Assembly: GCF_038070315.1 (NCBI RefSeq)
Contig: NZ_JBBPCC010000005.1
Coordinates: 186,001-250,000 of the forward strand
Direction of reading: 5' to 3'
Origin: Paenibacillus_G filicis
GTDB lineage: Bacteria; Bacillota; Bacilli; Paenibacillales; NBRC-103111
Length of the DNA stretch: 64,000 nt
Both the position numbers and the translations under genes were made by a program. Below the pieces are notes generated by a model that saw nothing but the letters and a program-made list of their open reading frames with translations, had not been told where the DNA came from and did no database searches. Positions 52,833-61,001 of the stretch are shown here, piece after piece (position 1 is the stretch's first letter; each line of letters begins with the position of its first letter).

Positions 52833-54158
52833 TTATTTAAGCAGCGGAGTTACTTCGCTTTCAGCTTTGATCAATACATCCTTTGGAGTAGCCGACTGCG
52901 CATAAAGCAAATCTAGAATGGTTTGCATCTTCGTATCGATCTGCTGCCAATTTTTGTGAGCTGGCAATGTGGTTGCACCTGCCATTTGATCGATGACAGC
53001 AAGCTTCACGCTCTCAGGCGATGGTCCTTGCTTCAGGAACGAGTCCGATTCCAGGATCGACTTGCGGCTTGGAACAAAATATTGGCTAGTCATGTTCATG
53101 TTCTCTGCGTTCGTAATATATTGTAAGAAGTCGGTTGCTTCCTTCGGATTTTTGCTATCCTTCATGACCACAACTCCGGCATATCCCATTGTCGTGCCAG
53201 CCCCCTTGGGACCTTGCGGCAATGGAGCTATATCCCACTCAAAATCCTTAATCGCCTTTGCTTTGCCCATATAGCTGAATAATTCCTTCTGCATCGCAAT
53301 TTTCCCCGTGTCAAATGTGGTTTGATCCCCCGGCTTCGGATGCACCTTATCCTTAAAGATCATATCCGAATACAGCTGAAGCGCCTGCTCGCCTTCTTTG
53401 GAGTTCAAGGTAACTTTCGTACCGTCTTTACTCAGCAGCTCGGCACCATAGGAATTAAATACCGTTTGCAGCGCATCCGGCCAGTTCGTCCAGCCATTAC
53501 GGACAAAGTTCGTACCATATACACCTTTTGCAGGGTCGGCTAATACCTTGGCTGCTTTGAGGAACTCCTCATAGGTCCATTTTCCTTGCTTGTACAGCTC
53601 GGTCGGCGTTGCAAGTCCCTTAGCTTTAAACATGGTTGCATTATAATAAATCATGGATGTTGGTGTAGAGAACGGAATTCCGTAGATTTTTCCATCCTTG
53701 GTTAATAAATCAAGCGTGGTCGGAAACACGTCGTCAAATTTGTAAGCTGCATCCGTTTTCAATGAAGTTACGTCAAGAAGCTGACCGCCTTGTATGAACT
53801 GCGGAATCATACGCTCCGCGAGCCAAGCTACATCCGGAGCCGAATTCGACGCTTGCATGATCGAAAGCTTTTGTTGGTAATCTGCAAAGGGGATAATCGT
53901 AATTTCCACGCTGATATTCGGATTCTTCTCCTTATACTTGGCAATCATATCCTCATACATTTTCTTGTGCGTATCATTGCCCCATATGCTAAATTTGAGC
54001 GTGACAGGCTTCTGCTGCTTCACATCAGCGGATGGACTTGGCGCATTACTTGATGATATCCCCGCAGCTGCCGGCGTATCCGTTTTGGCACCGCAAGCCG
54101 TTAATATCGATGTCGTGACTAGCAGCGTGCCCGTTAGTAAACTCCACTTTTTGTTCAT
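52833..54158 (-). CDS. Extracellular carbohydrate-binding lipoprotein (third importer)
   Basis: A 441-residue family 1 solute-binding lipoprotein. Signal peptide and lipobox LTAC give acylated Cys22, followed by a Ser/Ala/Pro linker. The fold markers DVAWLAERMIPQF, YGIPFSTPTSMIYYN and GYAGVVVMKDSKNPKEATDF are typical of maltodextrin/xylooligosaccharide-type binding proteins. AAAGGGGA precedes the ATG. It is the first gene of the third importer operon and follows the response regulator and a LacI-type operator region. The ligand is unknown. Confidence 0.92.
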   Translation of the reverse strand: MNKKWSLLTGTLLVTTSILTACGAKTDTPAAAGISSSNAPSPSADVKQQKPVTLKFSIWGNDTHKKMYEDMIAKYKEKNPNISVEITIIPFADYQQKLSIMQASNSAPDVAWLAERMIPQFIQGGQLLDVTSLKTDAAYKFDDVFPTTLDLLTKDGKIYGIPFSTPTSMIYYNATMFKAKGLATPTELYKQGKWTYEEFLKAAKVLADPAKGVYGTNFVRNGWTNWPDALQTVFNSYGAELLSKDGTKVTLNSKEGEQALQLYSDMIFKDKVHPKPGDQTTFDTGKIAMQKELFSYMGKAKAIKDFEWDIAPLPQGPKGAGTTMGYAGVVVMKDSKNPKEATDFLQYITNAENMNMTSQYFVPSRKSILESDSFLKQGPSPESVKLAVIDQMAGATTLPAHKNWQQIDTKMQTILDLLYAQSATPKDVLIKAESEVTPLLK

Positions 54159-54185
54159 ATTCGAGTTCCCCTTTATGTTTAAGTA

Positions 54186-54224
54186 TGTAACCGCTTTAAT
54201 AAAACGTTTACAAACCTTATTATA
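54186..54224 (-). promoter_or_regulatory. Twin LacI/CcpA-type operators beside a minus-strand -10
   Basis: TGTAACCGCTTTAA at 54186-54199 and the inverted ATAAAACGTTTACA at 54199-54212 each match the LacI/CcpA consensus TGWAANCGNTNWCA at 12-13 of 14 positions and abut. A TATAAT -10 lies on the minus strand at 54219-54224, so the sites would cover the transcription start of the binding-protein gene. No good -35 is seen, which suits a promoter needing an activator. CcpA or the LacI protein at 58516 are candidate repressors. Confidence 0.6.
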
Positions 54225-54308
54225 AAGAAAACGAACCAGCTGTTTTATGGCCTAAAGTTCAGAAAAGGTTTGAATTGTATTGAAGTTGGTTTGAAAAATA
54301 AATGGGGA

Positions 54309-55052
54309 CTACGCTTGCTCGCGAAATTCCGAGGGTGTCAAGCCTACGATTTGCTTGAACAGGGACATGAAATATTTTCCATTTGGATACCCGGACATTC
54401 GTCCGATGTCCTGCACCTTCATATGCGTCGTCTTCAGCAGCTGCTTCGCCTTCTTCATTCGGCACTGTGTCACATATTCCGATAGATTCTGCCCGGTTTC
54501 GCTCTTAAACAAAGCGGACAAATAACGATGATTCAGATGGACCTGATCAGCCAAATATTGAAGCGATATGCTCTGATCCAGATGAAGGTCGATAAGCTCC
54601 TTCACTTTTCTGATGATTTGCCGCTCCTCCAAGCCCTCCTTAACTGGAGCCTCCGCTTCGTGCTGCTGAAAGCTGCTCTTCGAAAAACCTTTCTTCAATC
54701 GGTCGATCACAAGCGCTAGCTCGGCTTTATCTACAGGCTTTAATAAATAATCCGCGGCATGATACCTCAGCGCATCCCTAGCATACTCAAAGTCGTTGTA
54801 TCCGCTTACAATAACTACCGGAAGCTCAGGGTATTGGCCTCTTAGCCTTCTCAGCATCTCTATCCCATTCATTTCCTTCATACGGATATCTGTTAGGACG
54901 GCATCCGCCGTGTTAACCATCAACCACTCCATCGCTTCCAAGCCATTGGACAATTCTCCAGCCACCTGCACGCCGCCGATAATATGCTCAAGCAAATGAC
55001 GAAAGCCATTGCGCAGATTGATTTCATCCTCAACTAATAATATACGAAGCAC
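54309..55052 (-). CDS. YesN-type response regulator, short form
   Basis: A 247-residue response regulator. The receiver domain has Glu8/Asp9 and phosphoacceptor Asp55 (VLTDIRMKEMNG), and a C-terminal AraC-type DNA-binding domain (about 148-245) ends FKQIVGLTPSEFRE. It lacks the middle region of the protein at 11038, so it is half as long. GTG 55052 follows AAAGGGG at 8 nt and comes right after the kinase stop. It probably activates the binding-protein operon just downstream. Confidence 0.92.
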   Translation of the reverse strand: MLRILLVEDEINLRNGFRHLLEHIIGGVQVAGELSNGLEAMEWLMVNTADAVLTDIRMKEMNGIEMLRRLRGQYPELPVVIVSGYNDFEYARDALRYHAADYLLKPVDKAELALVIDRLKKGFSKSSFQQHEAEAPVKEGLEERQIIRKVKELIDLHLDQSISLQYLADQVHLNHRYLSALFKSETGQNLSEYVTQCRMKKAKQLLKTTHMKVQDIGRMSGYPNGKYFMSLFKQIVGLTPSEFREQA

Positions 55053-55055
55053 CTT

Positions 55056-56822
55056 TCATTCCCCTTTCCACTGTAACGGAATTTTCACAACAAAATGAGT
55101 GCCCTTCTCATGAGTCCTGTCCAGAAACAAGCCATATTCGGGGCCAAACAGCAGTCGAATCCTCCAATGCACATTGCGCAGCGCAAAGCCCTTTTTCTTA
55201 AATCCGAAGCCATCCCTTGCACCGTGTTCTTTACTTTCCTTATACATGTGGGCTTCTACCTGCTCCATTCTTTCCTCGTTCATTCCCTTGCCGTCATCGG
55301 AGACGATGATAAGAAACTGATCCTCCTCTATCGCTGTTGTGATCCGAACGGTGACAGAGTCTTCATCCAATGCATGCTCAATCACATTTTCGATCAAAGG
55401 CTGTAAAATTAGCTTGGGAACGAGATAGTCCTCGTGTCCCAGGTCGACGTCAAGCTCCATCTGAAGCTGCCCACCTAACCGATAAGAGAGAATCTGAATA
55501 TAGGATTCTACGAACATCAGCTCATCCTTCAGGAATACGAAGCGCTCCTCCTTGTTTACCGTAAACCGCAACAGTCTGCCTAAACTTACGACAACACTCG
55601 ATAGCTGGTGCTGGTTCGACTCCAATGCCATCATATTAATGGATTCCAACGTATTGTAGATGAAATGGGGATTAATTTGACTTTCGAGCGCGGATAGCTC
55701 GGCCTCCTTCTCACGAAGCTTACTTTCATATACCTCTTTGATCAAACGCTCGATTTCCGCTACCATTATATTAAAGCCTCCGGTTAAATGACCGATCTCG
55801 TCATGAGAGGTAATCTCCGCTCTTTCCCCAAAATCACCCTTTTGTACCTTTTTCATTTTCTTTTGCAGATGACGAATAGGCTTCACTAAACGACTTGAAG
55901 CTACAATAGCCAGCAGATAGGCAACCAGCATCGAAATGACAGAAACGATGACCGTGGATCTTACAAGCTCCCGAGCTCCGGCTGTTACTTCGCTTTTGGG
56001 AATCAAGCCCGTCACCTGCATACCTGTAAACTCAGAATAAACCGTAACAGAAATTTGCTCAGCTTCATTGTTGATTACTTGAGTACTCAATGAATGGTTA
56101 GGATCTCCCTGATCAATCGGGTAAATGACCTCCCCCTTACGATCCGAAATGTAGATCTGACTTTTACTGTTATTATTCGTGGAATCCAGCAAGCTCTTAA
56201 AGCCCTGCTCAGTCAAATCGACCTTTACAATACCTAGATAGTCGTTGGTAGAAATTTCCCTGATGACACGCGCAATCGAAATGACCTGCTCATGGCCATC
56301 CAAATAATAATTGGCGTCATGAGGGGGCACGACAACAATCGACCCGTTCCCTTGCTCAACCTGAGCCATCCATGGGCTGTGTAATGCATTCCAATATCTA
56401 TCGACGGTCGTCTCCAAGTTGCTGAACAAATTCCTGTCCCGCGCAAAAATCAAAACACCCCTAATCTCGCTTCGATCAAAGGTGAGTGAAGAAATCATTA
56501 AATTCATCTTGCTGTATTCATCCGAGGTTACAAAGCTTGGCGCGCTTTGCCAAGGGTGTTTCCTGAGAATACTCATCACGTTCTGATTATAATAAGGCGC
56601 CATCGTGATACGATCCATGTCTCTCATATATTGATCGAGGTTAATGTTGACCTGCTCAATAATTTGGCGCGTGTATCTGCGGGAATCCTCCTCAACGTTG
56701 GAGCTATATTGATAGTAGGTGATCAATCCGCTGATAATGAAGGGGATTGTAATTAATAAGGCAAACAAAATGATGAACTTGTTTCTGAGCGATATAAATA
56801 GCTTCGTCGGCATGCTTGACAT
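55056..56822 (-). CDS. YesM-type sensor histidine kinase (second copy)
   Basis: A 588-residue sensor kinase. The first helix is near residues 16-37, a Cache-like extracellular domain follows, and the second helix is near 290-312, with HAMP (KVQKGDFGERAEIT). The phosphoacceptor histidine is in INPHFIYNTLESINMM near 387. The ATPase domain has VSDDGKGM and KGFALRNVHWRIRLLFG. GAGGTGA precedes the ATG at 56822; the ATG three codons on is an alternative. It works with the response regulator 3 bp downstream. It likely senses the sugar handled by the third importer. Confidence 0.92.
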   Translation of the reverse strand: MSSMPTKLFISLRNKFIILFALLITIPFIISGLITYYQYSSNVEEDSRRYTRQIIEQVNINLDQYMRDMDRITMAPYYNQNVMSILRKHPWQSAPSFVTSDEYSKMNLMISSLTFDRSEIRGVLIFARDRNLFSNLETTVDRYWNALHSPWMAQVEQGNGSIVVVPPHDANYYLDGHEQVISIARVIREISTNDYLGIVKVDLTEQGFKSLLDSTNNNSKSQIYISDRKGEVIYPIDQGDPNHSLSTQVINNEAEQISVTVYSEFTGMQVTGLIPKSEVTAGARELVRSTVIVSVISMLVAYLLAIVASSRLVKPIRHLQKKMKKVQKGDFGERAEITSHDEIGHLTGGFNIMVAEIERLIKEVYESKLREKEAELSALESQINPHFIYNTLESINMMALESNQHQLSSVVVSLGRLLRFTVNKEERFVFLKDELMFVESYIQILSYRLGGQLQMELDVDLGHEDYLVPKLILQPLIENVIEHALDEDSVTVRITTAIEEDQFLIIVSDDGKGMNEERMEQVEAHMYKESKEHGARDGFGFKKKGFALRNVHWRIRLLFGPEYGLFLDRTHEKGTHFVVKIPLQWKGE

Positions 56823-56865
56823 TCACCTCTTGCCGTAGTCTCCTTGTACGCCCTCTATTATGAGT

Positions 56866-56899
56866 AACGCCACAATCCCAATAAGTCGGTTGTGGCGTT
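56866..56899. terminator. Perfect 10-bp hairpin between FAD oxidoreductase and kinase genes
   Basis: AACGCCACAA and TTGTGGCGTT pair perfectly around a 14-nt loop, 30 bp past the FAD oxidoreductase stop. No T run follows on the minus strand, so it could be a weak terminator, a stabilising 3' hairpin or a protein-binding site. Confidence 0.5.
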
Positions 56900-56928
56900 G
56901 ATCATGTGAAGGAACTCACCCTAACTAC

Positions 56929-58269
56929 TTACTGCAGGATAGCTCCGCCCGTCACAAGCTCTTGCTGCAGCACCGCAATATCAATGTCTGCCGGGGCAAC
57001 GCCAGACTTAAAAGCAATCCCCGCCGCAGTTCCTGCCGCTTGACCAGTAGCCATACAACTTGGTGTTAGCCTTGTTGTCGCCAGCGCTTCATGCGTCGTT
57101 GAGATGCATCGCCCCCCGACCAGCAAATTATTGATGTGCTTCGGCAGCAAGCAGCGATAAGGAATGTCATAGGCTCCGTCGCCTTTCACCCAAGCGGCCG
57201 TCACTCCTTTTCCGGATGGGTCATGGATATCAATGGGATAACCGCTCCGGGCAATCACATCGGCGAATCTGCGACCATTCACGACATCTTCGGACTGTAA
57301 GGCGTATAGTCCATCGATCCTTCTGGTTTCCCGTATGCCGATTTGAGCTCCTACATCCGAGATGGAAGCTTTCTCAAAGCCCGGCAAGTTTGCCGTCATA
57401 AAGTTCGCTACCATCAGCACTTGCTTTCTTCCCAATTCCTCTGCTTCTGTTAGATTTTCCACATCGGTGCCGTCAAGCCCCTGCACTCTCGTCGTATTAA
57501 CCAGTACTTCATCCTCTGCTGGCCCGGTAAAGAATAAAATTTGATCGCGGTTAATCGGCAGCGCCGCTTCCTTCCAGTGCCTATAGAAGCCCAGAACCCC
57601 CGATAACGGAAGCTGCTCAAGTTCATCGAATGGTGTTTTCCGATAAAACTCATCCGGATTTTCGATTATGTACCGCTTTACCCGCTCAAGATCGACGCCT
57701 CTCATCCTGAATTTCATCGTCATTGGCTGAGTGAGGCTGTCGCCATCTCGTCCTTGCAGACACGGAGCTCCCGCGTAATAAGCCAGATCTGCATCTCCTG
57801 TCGTATCTACAAACACCTTACCCTTAACCTCAATTTTACCTGATTTGGTCGTCAGCTGAATGGAATTAATGGTTGAGTTTGTAGTCCTTACTTCATCCAT
57901 AAAGCTGTGCAGAAGCAGCTTCACTCCGGCCTCCTTAAGCATATCGTGGGCGAGGACTTTATACAGCTCCGGATGATAAGGGGTGATCGTGTTCACGAAA
58001 CCTACCGTATCCCGGACATGTCCCGGCGACCCGTTCATCTCCATTAACCGGTCGATGATTTCCTGTGCGATTCCTTTAATCACCTGCTTGCCGTCCGAAG
58101 TATGAAAAGTCATCCACGGATACACCAAAGCAGCCGTGGACATACCTCCGATAAATCCGTACCGTTCGATCAGAATAGTCCTAGCTCCGCTTCTCCCTGC
58201 TGCAATAGCTGCATTCACACCTGCCGGGCCGCCTCCACATACTACAATATCCGCTTCCATAATCTTCAT
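56929..58269 (-). CDS. FAD-dependent oxidoreductase (FAD_oxidored family)
   Basis: A 446-residue flavoprotein. The dinucleotide-binding motif IVVCGGGPAGVNAAIAAGRSGA starts near residue 9. The family marks GGMSTAALV, VDTTGDADLAYYAGAP and RETRRIDG are present, and the C-terminus has LLVGGRCIS and ATGQAAGTAA. This is the pattern of FAD_oxidored proteins next to sugar genes, whose reactions are mostly unknown. ATG 58269 is chosen with AAGGGGAG 10 nt upstream over an ATG 12 codons earlier. It is divergent from the LacI regulator, which probably controls it. It could oxidise a sugar or sugar derivative; there is no direct proof. Confidence 0.88.
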   Translation of the reverse strand: MKIMEADIVVCGGGPAGVNAAIAAGRSGARTILIERYGFIGGMSTAALVYPWMTFHTSDGKQVIKGIAQEIIDRLMEMNGSPGHVRDTVGFVNTITPYHPELYKVLAHDMLKEAGVKLLLHSFMDEVRTTNSTINSIQLTTKSGKIEVKGKVFVDTTGDADLAYYAGAPCLQGRDGDSLTQPMTMKFRMRGVDLERVKRYIIENPDEFYRKTPFDELEQLPLSGVLGFYRHWKEAALPINRDQILFFTGPAEDEVLVNTTRVQGLDGTDVENLTEAEELGRKQVLMVANFMTANLPGFEKASISDVGAQIGIRETRRIDGLYALQSEDVVNGRRFADVIARSGYPIDIHDPSGKGVTAAWVKGDGAYDIPYRCLLPKHINNLLVGGRCISTTHEALATTRLTPSCMATGQAAGTAAGIAFKSGVAPADIDIAVLQQELVTGGAILQ

Positions 58270-58515
58270 CGTTACTTCGCTCCCCTTGGATGTCGTATCG
58301 TCCATAGGGATTATTATAATAGCGAATTTAGTTTTGTTTTAGTTTAAAAAAAGTTTAAATATTAAATGGCTCCTTTCAGGTTACCGGTAGCAGGTAATGG
58401 TTTCATTATTGCCGATTTTTGATGTTTTGTATAAACTGAAGCTGACGGGAAGCGGGTACGACCCACCAAATGGCAAGATAGGGCATGGATGTCCCATTCC
58501 AGGAAGGAAGCTGTT
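58270..58515. promoter_or_regulatory. Divergent promoter region between FAD oxidoreductase and LacI regulator
   Basis: This 246-bp gap holds the promoters of both genes. A TATAAT-like -10 on the minus strand near 58310-58320 is visible in an AT-rich stretch, without a clear -35. No CcpA-type site is seen. AGGAAGGAAG before 58516 is the ribosome binding site of the LacI gene. Confidence 0.4.
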
Positions 58516-59553
58516 ATGCGAAGAAAAAAGAAAGTGACTCTGCAGCATATCGCCGATCAGCTCGGCCTGACTATACAGACTGTTTCCAAAGCATTAAAGG
58601 GGAAATCCGGGATGTCTGAGGAAACCAGAAGCGAGATTGTAAAAACTGCACAACAGCTAGGATATTTAACCCATGATCAGCAGCGTACTTTGGTTTATGA
58701 CAGAATTGCCGCCTACCCGCTGGTGAAACGACGATTTGTCCTTCTGCAAAATGAACAATCGCTCAACTTCAATCGCCTGTTGCTGGCCGGACTGCATGAC
58801 CGCTTCTCCGAGTTCGGACACTGGGTGGAGCCGATGCTAATCCCGTCGAATCTGACCCCTCAATCCTATCCGCAATGGCTGGAGAATTCCGGAATTCTTT
58901 TTGCCGAAGGCGTTTTCCTGGCCCCCCGTTTAAGTCATGATGGGATCGAAGAGCTCCTGCTGCAAGTACCTGTTCCGCGTATTCTATTAAATTTCCCGCC
59001 GCCGGAATCCAGAGTAGACTCCGTCATCTGGGATGTCTATGAAGCCGTATATCAATCTGTAAGATACTTCAAGCGTATGGGTCACAGCCGCATTATGTAT
59101 GTAGGTGATACGGTGACGCAGCGAGGCTTCCGCTTGCGTTGGCAAGCTTTTCAGGAGGCTATGCTAGAGGTCAACGATCAGGTGGACCCGAGTCAGCATG
59201 TCTTGAATCCCTATGAGGTGAACAGATCATCATGGGTTCAACATTTCATCGCCAAGTATACGATTTGGAAACCAACCGCTATCCTCTGCTCCATCGATGA
59301 GCAAGTCGCCCCAGTCTATTATGCTTTGCAAGAGGCCGGTGTTCGCGTTCCACAGGATTGCTCGTTAATCGGCATCCTGAATGAACAATCCGATCAACTC
59401 CCCTCGATGACAAGGCCCCTTTTACCGATTAAAGATACCGGTTACCGCGCTGCGGACCGGATGCTTTGGCGCATAGCCAACCCTCACCTGCCCTTCGAGC
59501 ATATCCGAATCCGCGGTGAATTTTATGCGGGTGGCTCGACATCTTCTTTATGA
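58516..59553 (+). CDS. LacI-family transcriptional regulator
   Basis: A 345-residue LacI/GalR repressor. The N-terminal helix-turn-helix and hinge read VTLQHIADQLGLTIQTVSKALKG (about residues 6-28), and a periplasmic-binding-protein-like sensor domain follows. AGGAAGGAAG lies 5 nt before the ATG at 58516. It is divergent from the FAD oxidoreductase gene. Its operator would be a CG-centred palindrome, and twin sites of that form lie at 54186-54212 before the importer operon, so it may control both; CcpA is the competing explanation. Confidence 0.92.
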   Translation: MRRKKKVTLQHIADQLGLTIQTVSKALKGKSGMSEETRSEIVKTAQQLGYLTHDQQRTLVYDRIAAYPLVKRRFVLLQNEQSLNFNRLLLAGLHDRFSEFGHWVEPMLIPSNLTPQSYPQWLENSGILFAEGVFLAPRLSHDGIEELLLQVPVPRILLNFPPPESRVDSVIWDVYEAVYQSVRYFKRMGHSRIMYVGDTVTQRGFRLRWQAFQEAMLEVNDQVDPSQHVLNPYEVNRSSWVQHFIAKYTIWKPTAILCSIDEQVAPVYYALQEAGVRVPQDCSLIGILNEQSDQLPSMTRPLLPIKDTGYRAADRMLWRIANPHLPFEHIRIRGEFYAGGSTSSL

Positions 59554-59603
59554 AATTGGCCGATCCCTGAGCATGAAAGGCTTCATTTCCTGTTTAAACC
59601 AAA

Positions 59604-59644
59604 AAAAGCAACCCAAGCTGCAAGCGCTCGGATTGCTTTTCTTT
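59604..59644 (+). terminator. Rho-independent terminator after the LacI gene
   Basis: AAAAGCAA pairs with TTGCTTTT, and the stem continues with CC/GG and AGC/GCT past single mismatches around a 7-nt loop. TTTTCTTT follows. It lies 50 bp past the LacI stop. Confidence 0.7.
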
Positions 59645-59691
59645 AGACAGACAACATATTTAAACAACATTGTCGAGCTGAACCGCTCAGA

Positions 59692-60100
59692 TTAATCCTC
59701 CGTCAGAACAGCGGCCGCCGTCCCCCCAGAGACTTCTCCATTTACTAATCGGATAACTCCAAAGCCCGAAGTGTCCACCCAACCCATGTCAGTCAAGTTG
59801 TTCCATATGGCCACACTTTTTCTTGTTCCAATGCCAGGATCATCATTAACCTGGACATCGAATCCCATAACATGACCCGCCTTAGGGGTAATCGTATTCC
59901 ATCTGATTGCAGCTTCCACCCGATATCCAAGAATGTTATGGTCTTCTCCATATACCGTCTTAGTTTTCATTCTCTATACAGCGAGCTGCGAACGTGGCCA
60001 GCTGCAGGAGAAATCTCCAGTTTTATTGGCTATTACGAGCAGTAAACGAAAGTTCAGGTTTGGAAGTCTTACGTTGATTCGTCGGCAAAAACTTTCAAAG
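59692..60100 (-). pseudogene. Decayed CBM9-domain fragment
   Basis: The minus strand encodes 92 residues (59692-59970) that match the C-terminal half of family 9 carbohydrate-binding modules: GYRVEAAIRWNTITPK, GHVMGFDVQVNDD, TRKSVAIWNN, and GWVDTSGFGVIRLV. Upstream in other frames, similar CBM9-like residues (INVRLPNLNF and KTGDF) are broken by stops, and an in-frame TAG lies just before the first ATG, which lacks a ribosome binding site. It is most likely the tail of a lost xylanase or other secreted glycanase gene. A short expressed peptide cannot be ruled out. Confidence 0.7.
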
Positions 60101-60126
60101 AAAAAGAGCTGCCAATCGGCAGCTCT
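60096..60126 (-). terminator. Rho-independent terminator after the isomerase gene
   Basis: In the minus direction AGAGCTGCC and GGCAGCTCT form a perfect 9-bp stem with a 4-nt loop, followed by TTTTTCTTT. It lies 12 bp past the isomerase stop. It is a textbook terminator. Confidence 0.85.
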
Positions 60127-60137
60127 ACTTTATACAA

Positions 60138-60908
60138 CTATACGATTTCCACTAGTCTTTCAGCAATTCGGTGTAAATTCTTTAAGCTTGTATTCACACA
60201 ATCCATGGGATTACCTTGACACACATCTTGCTCCACTATGTACCACGCCACGCCATTCTGCTCTCCCCATATCAGTATCGGATCGAAGTCAATGACGCCC
60301 GTGCCAATTTCAGCATACGTTCGATGCTCATCGTTGGTCATATCCTTTACATGCATCGTGGGCATCCGGTAGCTATAAGGGCAGATGAAAGCTGCCGGGT
60401 TTTTCCCCGCTTTTTTCACCCAATAGACGTCAATTTCAGCCAATATCGCATTATCCGCAGAAGGCTCGAGCAGATACTCCAGCGCATTCCTACCATCTAC
60501 GTTTGTTTCGAACTCGAAAGCATGATTGTGAAAGCTGAGTGTATAGCCATCCTGCCGTATTTCTCTCGCAATGTCATTTAATTGGTTGCGGAATTGTCGA
60601 TAGCCTTCCTCATTCCGAAGCTCATGGGGGACGGATGGACAGATTAAGGTAGTCGTCTTGAAAAGTTGTGCTTCCTTAAGCACACTCTCCAGCTCACTGC
60701 TTAAACGCTGAAAAGAAACATGCATACCAGCCGTTTGCAAGCCTGTTTCTTGCAGTACTTCGGAAATCTCTTCTGCCGAGTAACTGTACAGACCCGCCAG
60801 TTCGACCCCAGCCCAGCCCATCTGCCTTAATTGTCGAAGCACCCCTGGGAAATCTTTCTCACATTCGTTACGTAAAGTGTACAGCTGTACTGCAAACTTC
60901 TGTTTCAT
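60138..60908 (-). CDS. Sugar phosphate isomerase/epimerase-like TIM-barrel protein (second copy)
   Basis: A 256-residue AP-endonuclease-2-like TIM barrel, closely similar to the protein at 30195-30968 (shared FAVQLYTLR, EKDFPGVL, EIDVYWVKKAGK and KDMTNDE). The metal ligands are kept: FHNHAFEF, EIDVYW, HVKDMTN and VEQDVC. AAGGCGG precedes the ATG. It stands alone with its own terminator, next to the CBM9 remnant and the broken DUF4432-like gene. It may serve the same type of keto-sugar step as its paralogue, for a different substrate or regulon. Confidence 0.88.
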   Translation of the reverse strand: MKQKFAVQLYTLRNECEKDFPGVLRQLRQMGWAGVELAGLYSYSAEEISEVLQETGLQTAGMHVSFQRLSSELESVLKEAQLFKTTTLICPSVPHELRNEEGYRQFRNQLNDIAREIRQDGYTLSFHNHAFEFETNVDGRNALEYLLEPSADNAILAEIDVYWVKKAGKNPAAFICPYSYRMPTMHVKDMTNDEHRTYAEIGTGVIDFDPILIWGEQNGVAWYIVEQDVCQGNPMDCVNTSLKNLHRIAERLVEIV

Positions 60909-61001
60909 GTTATATGCCGCCTTCTCTATGATTTAGTGTGATCCCTCGAGGTACAATCTGATGTGAGGGCAATCTTCCGCGGGTGATCAGATCCTGACAC
61001 G

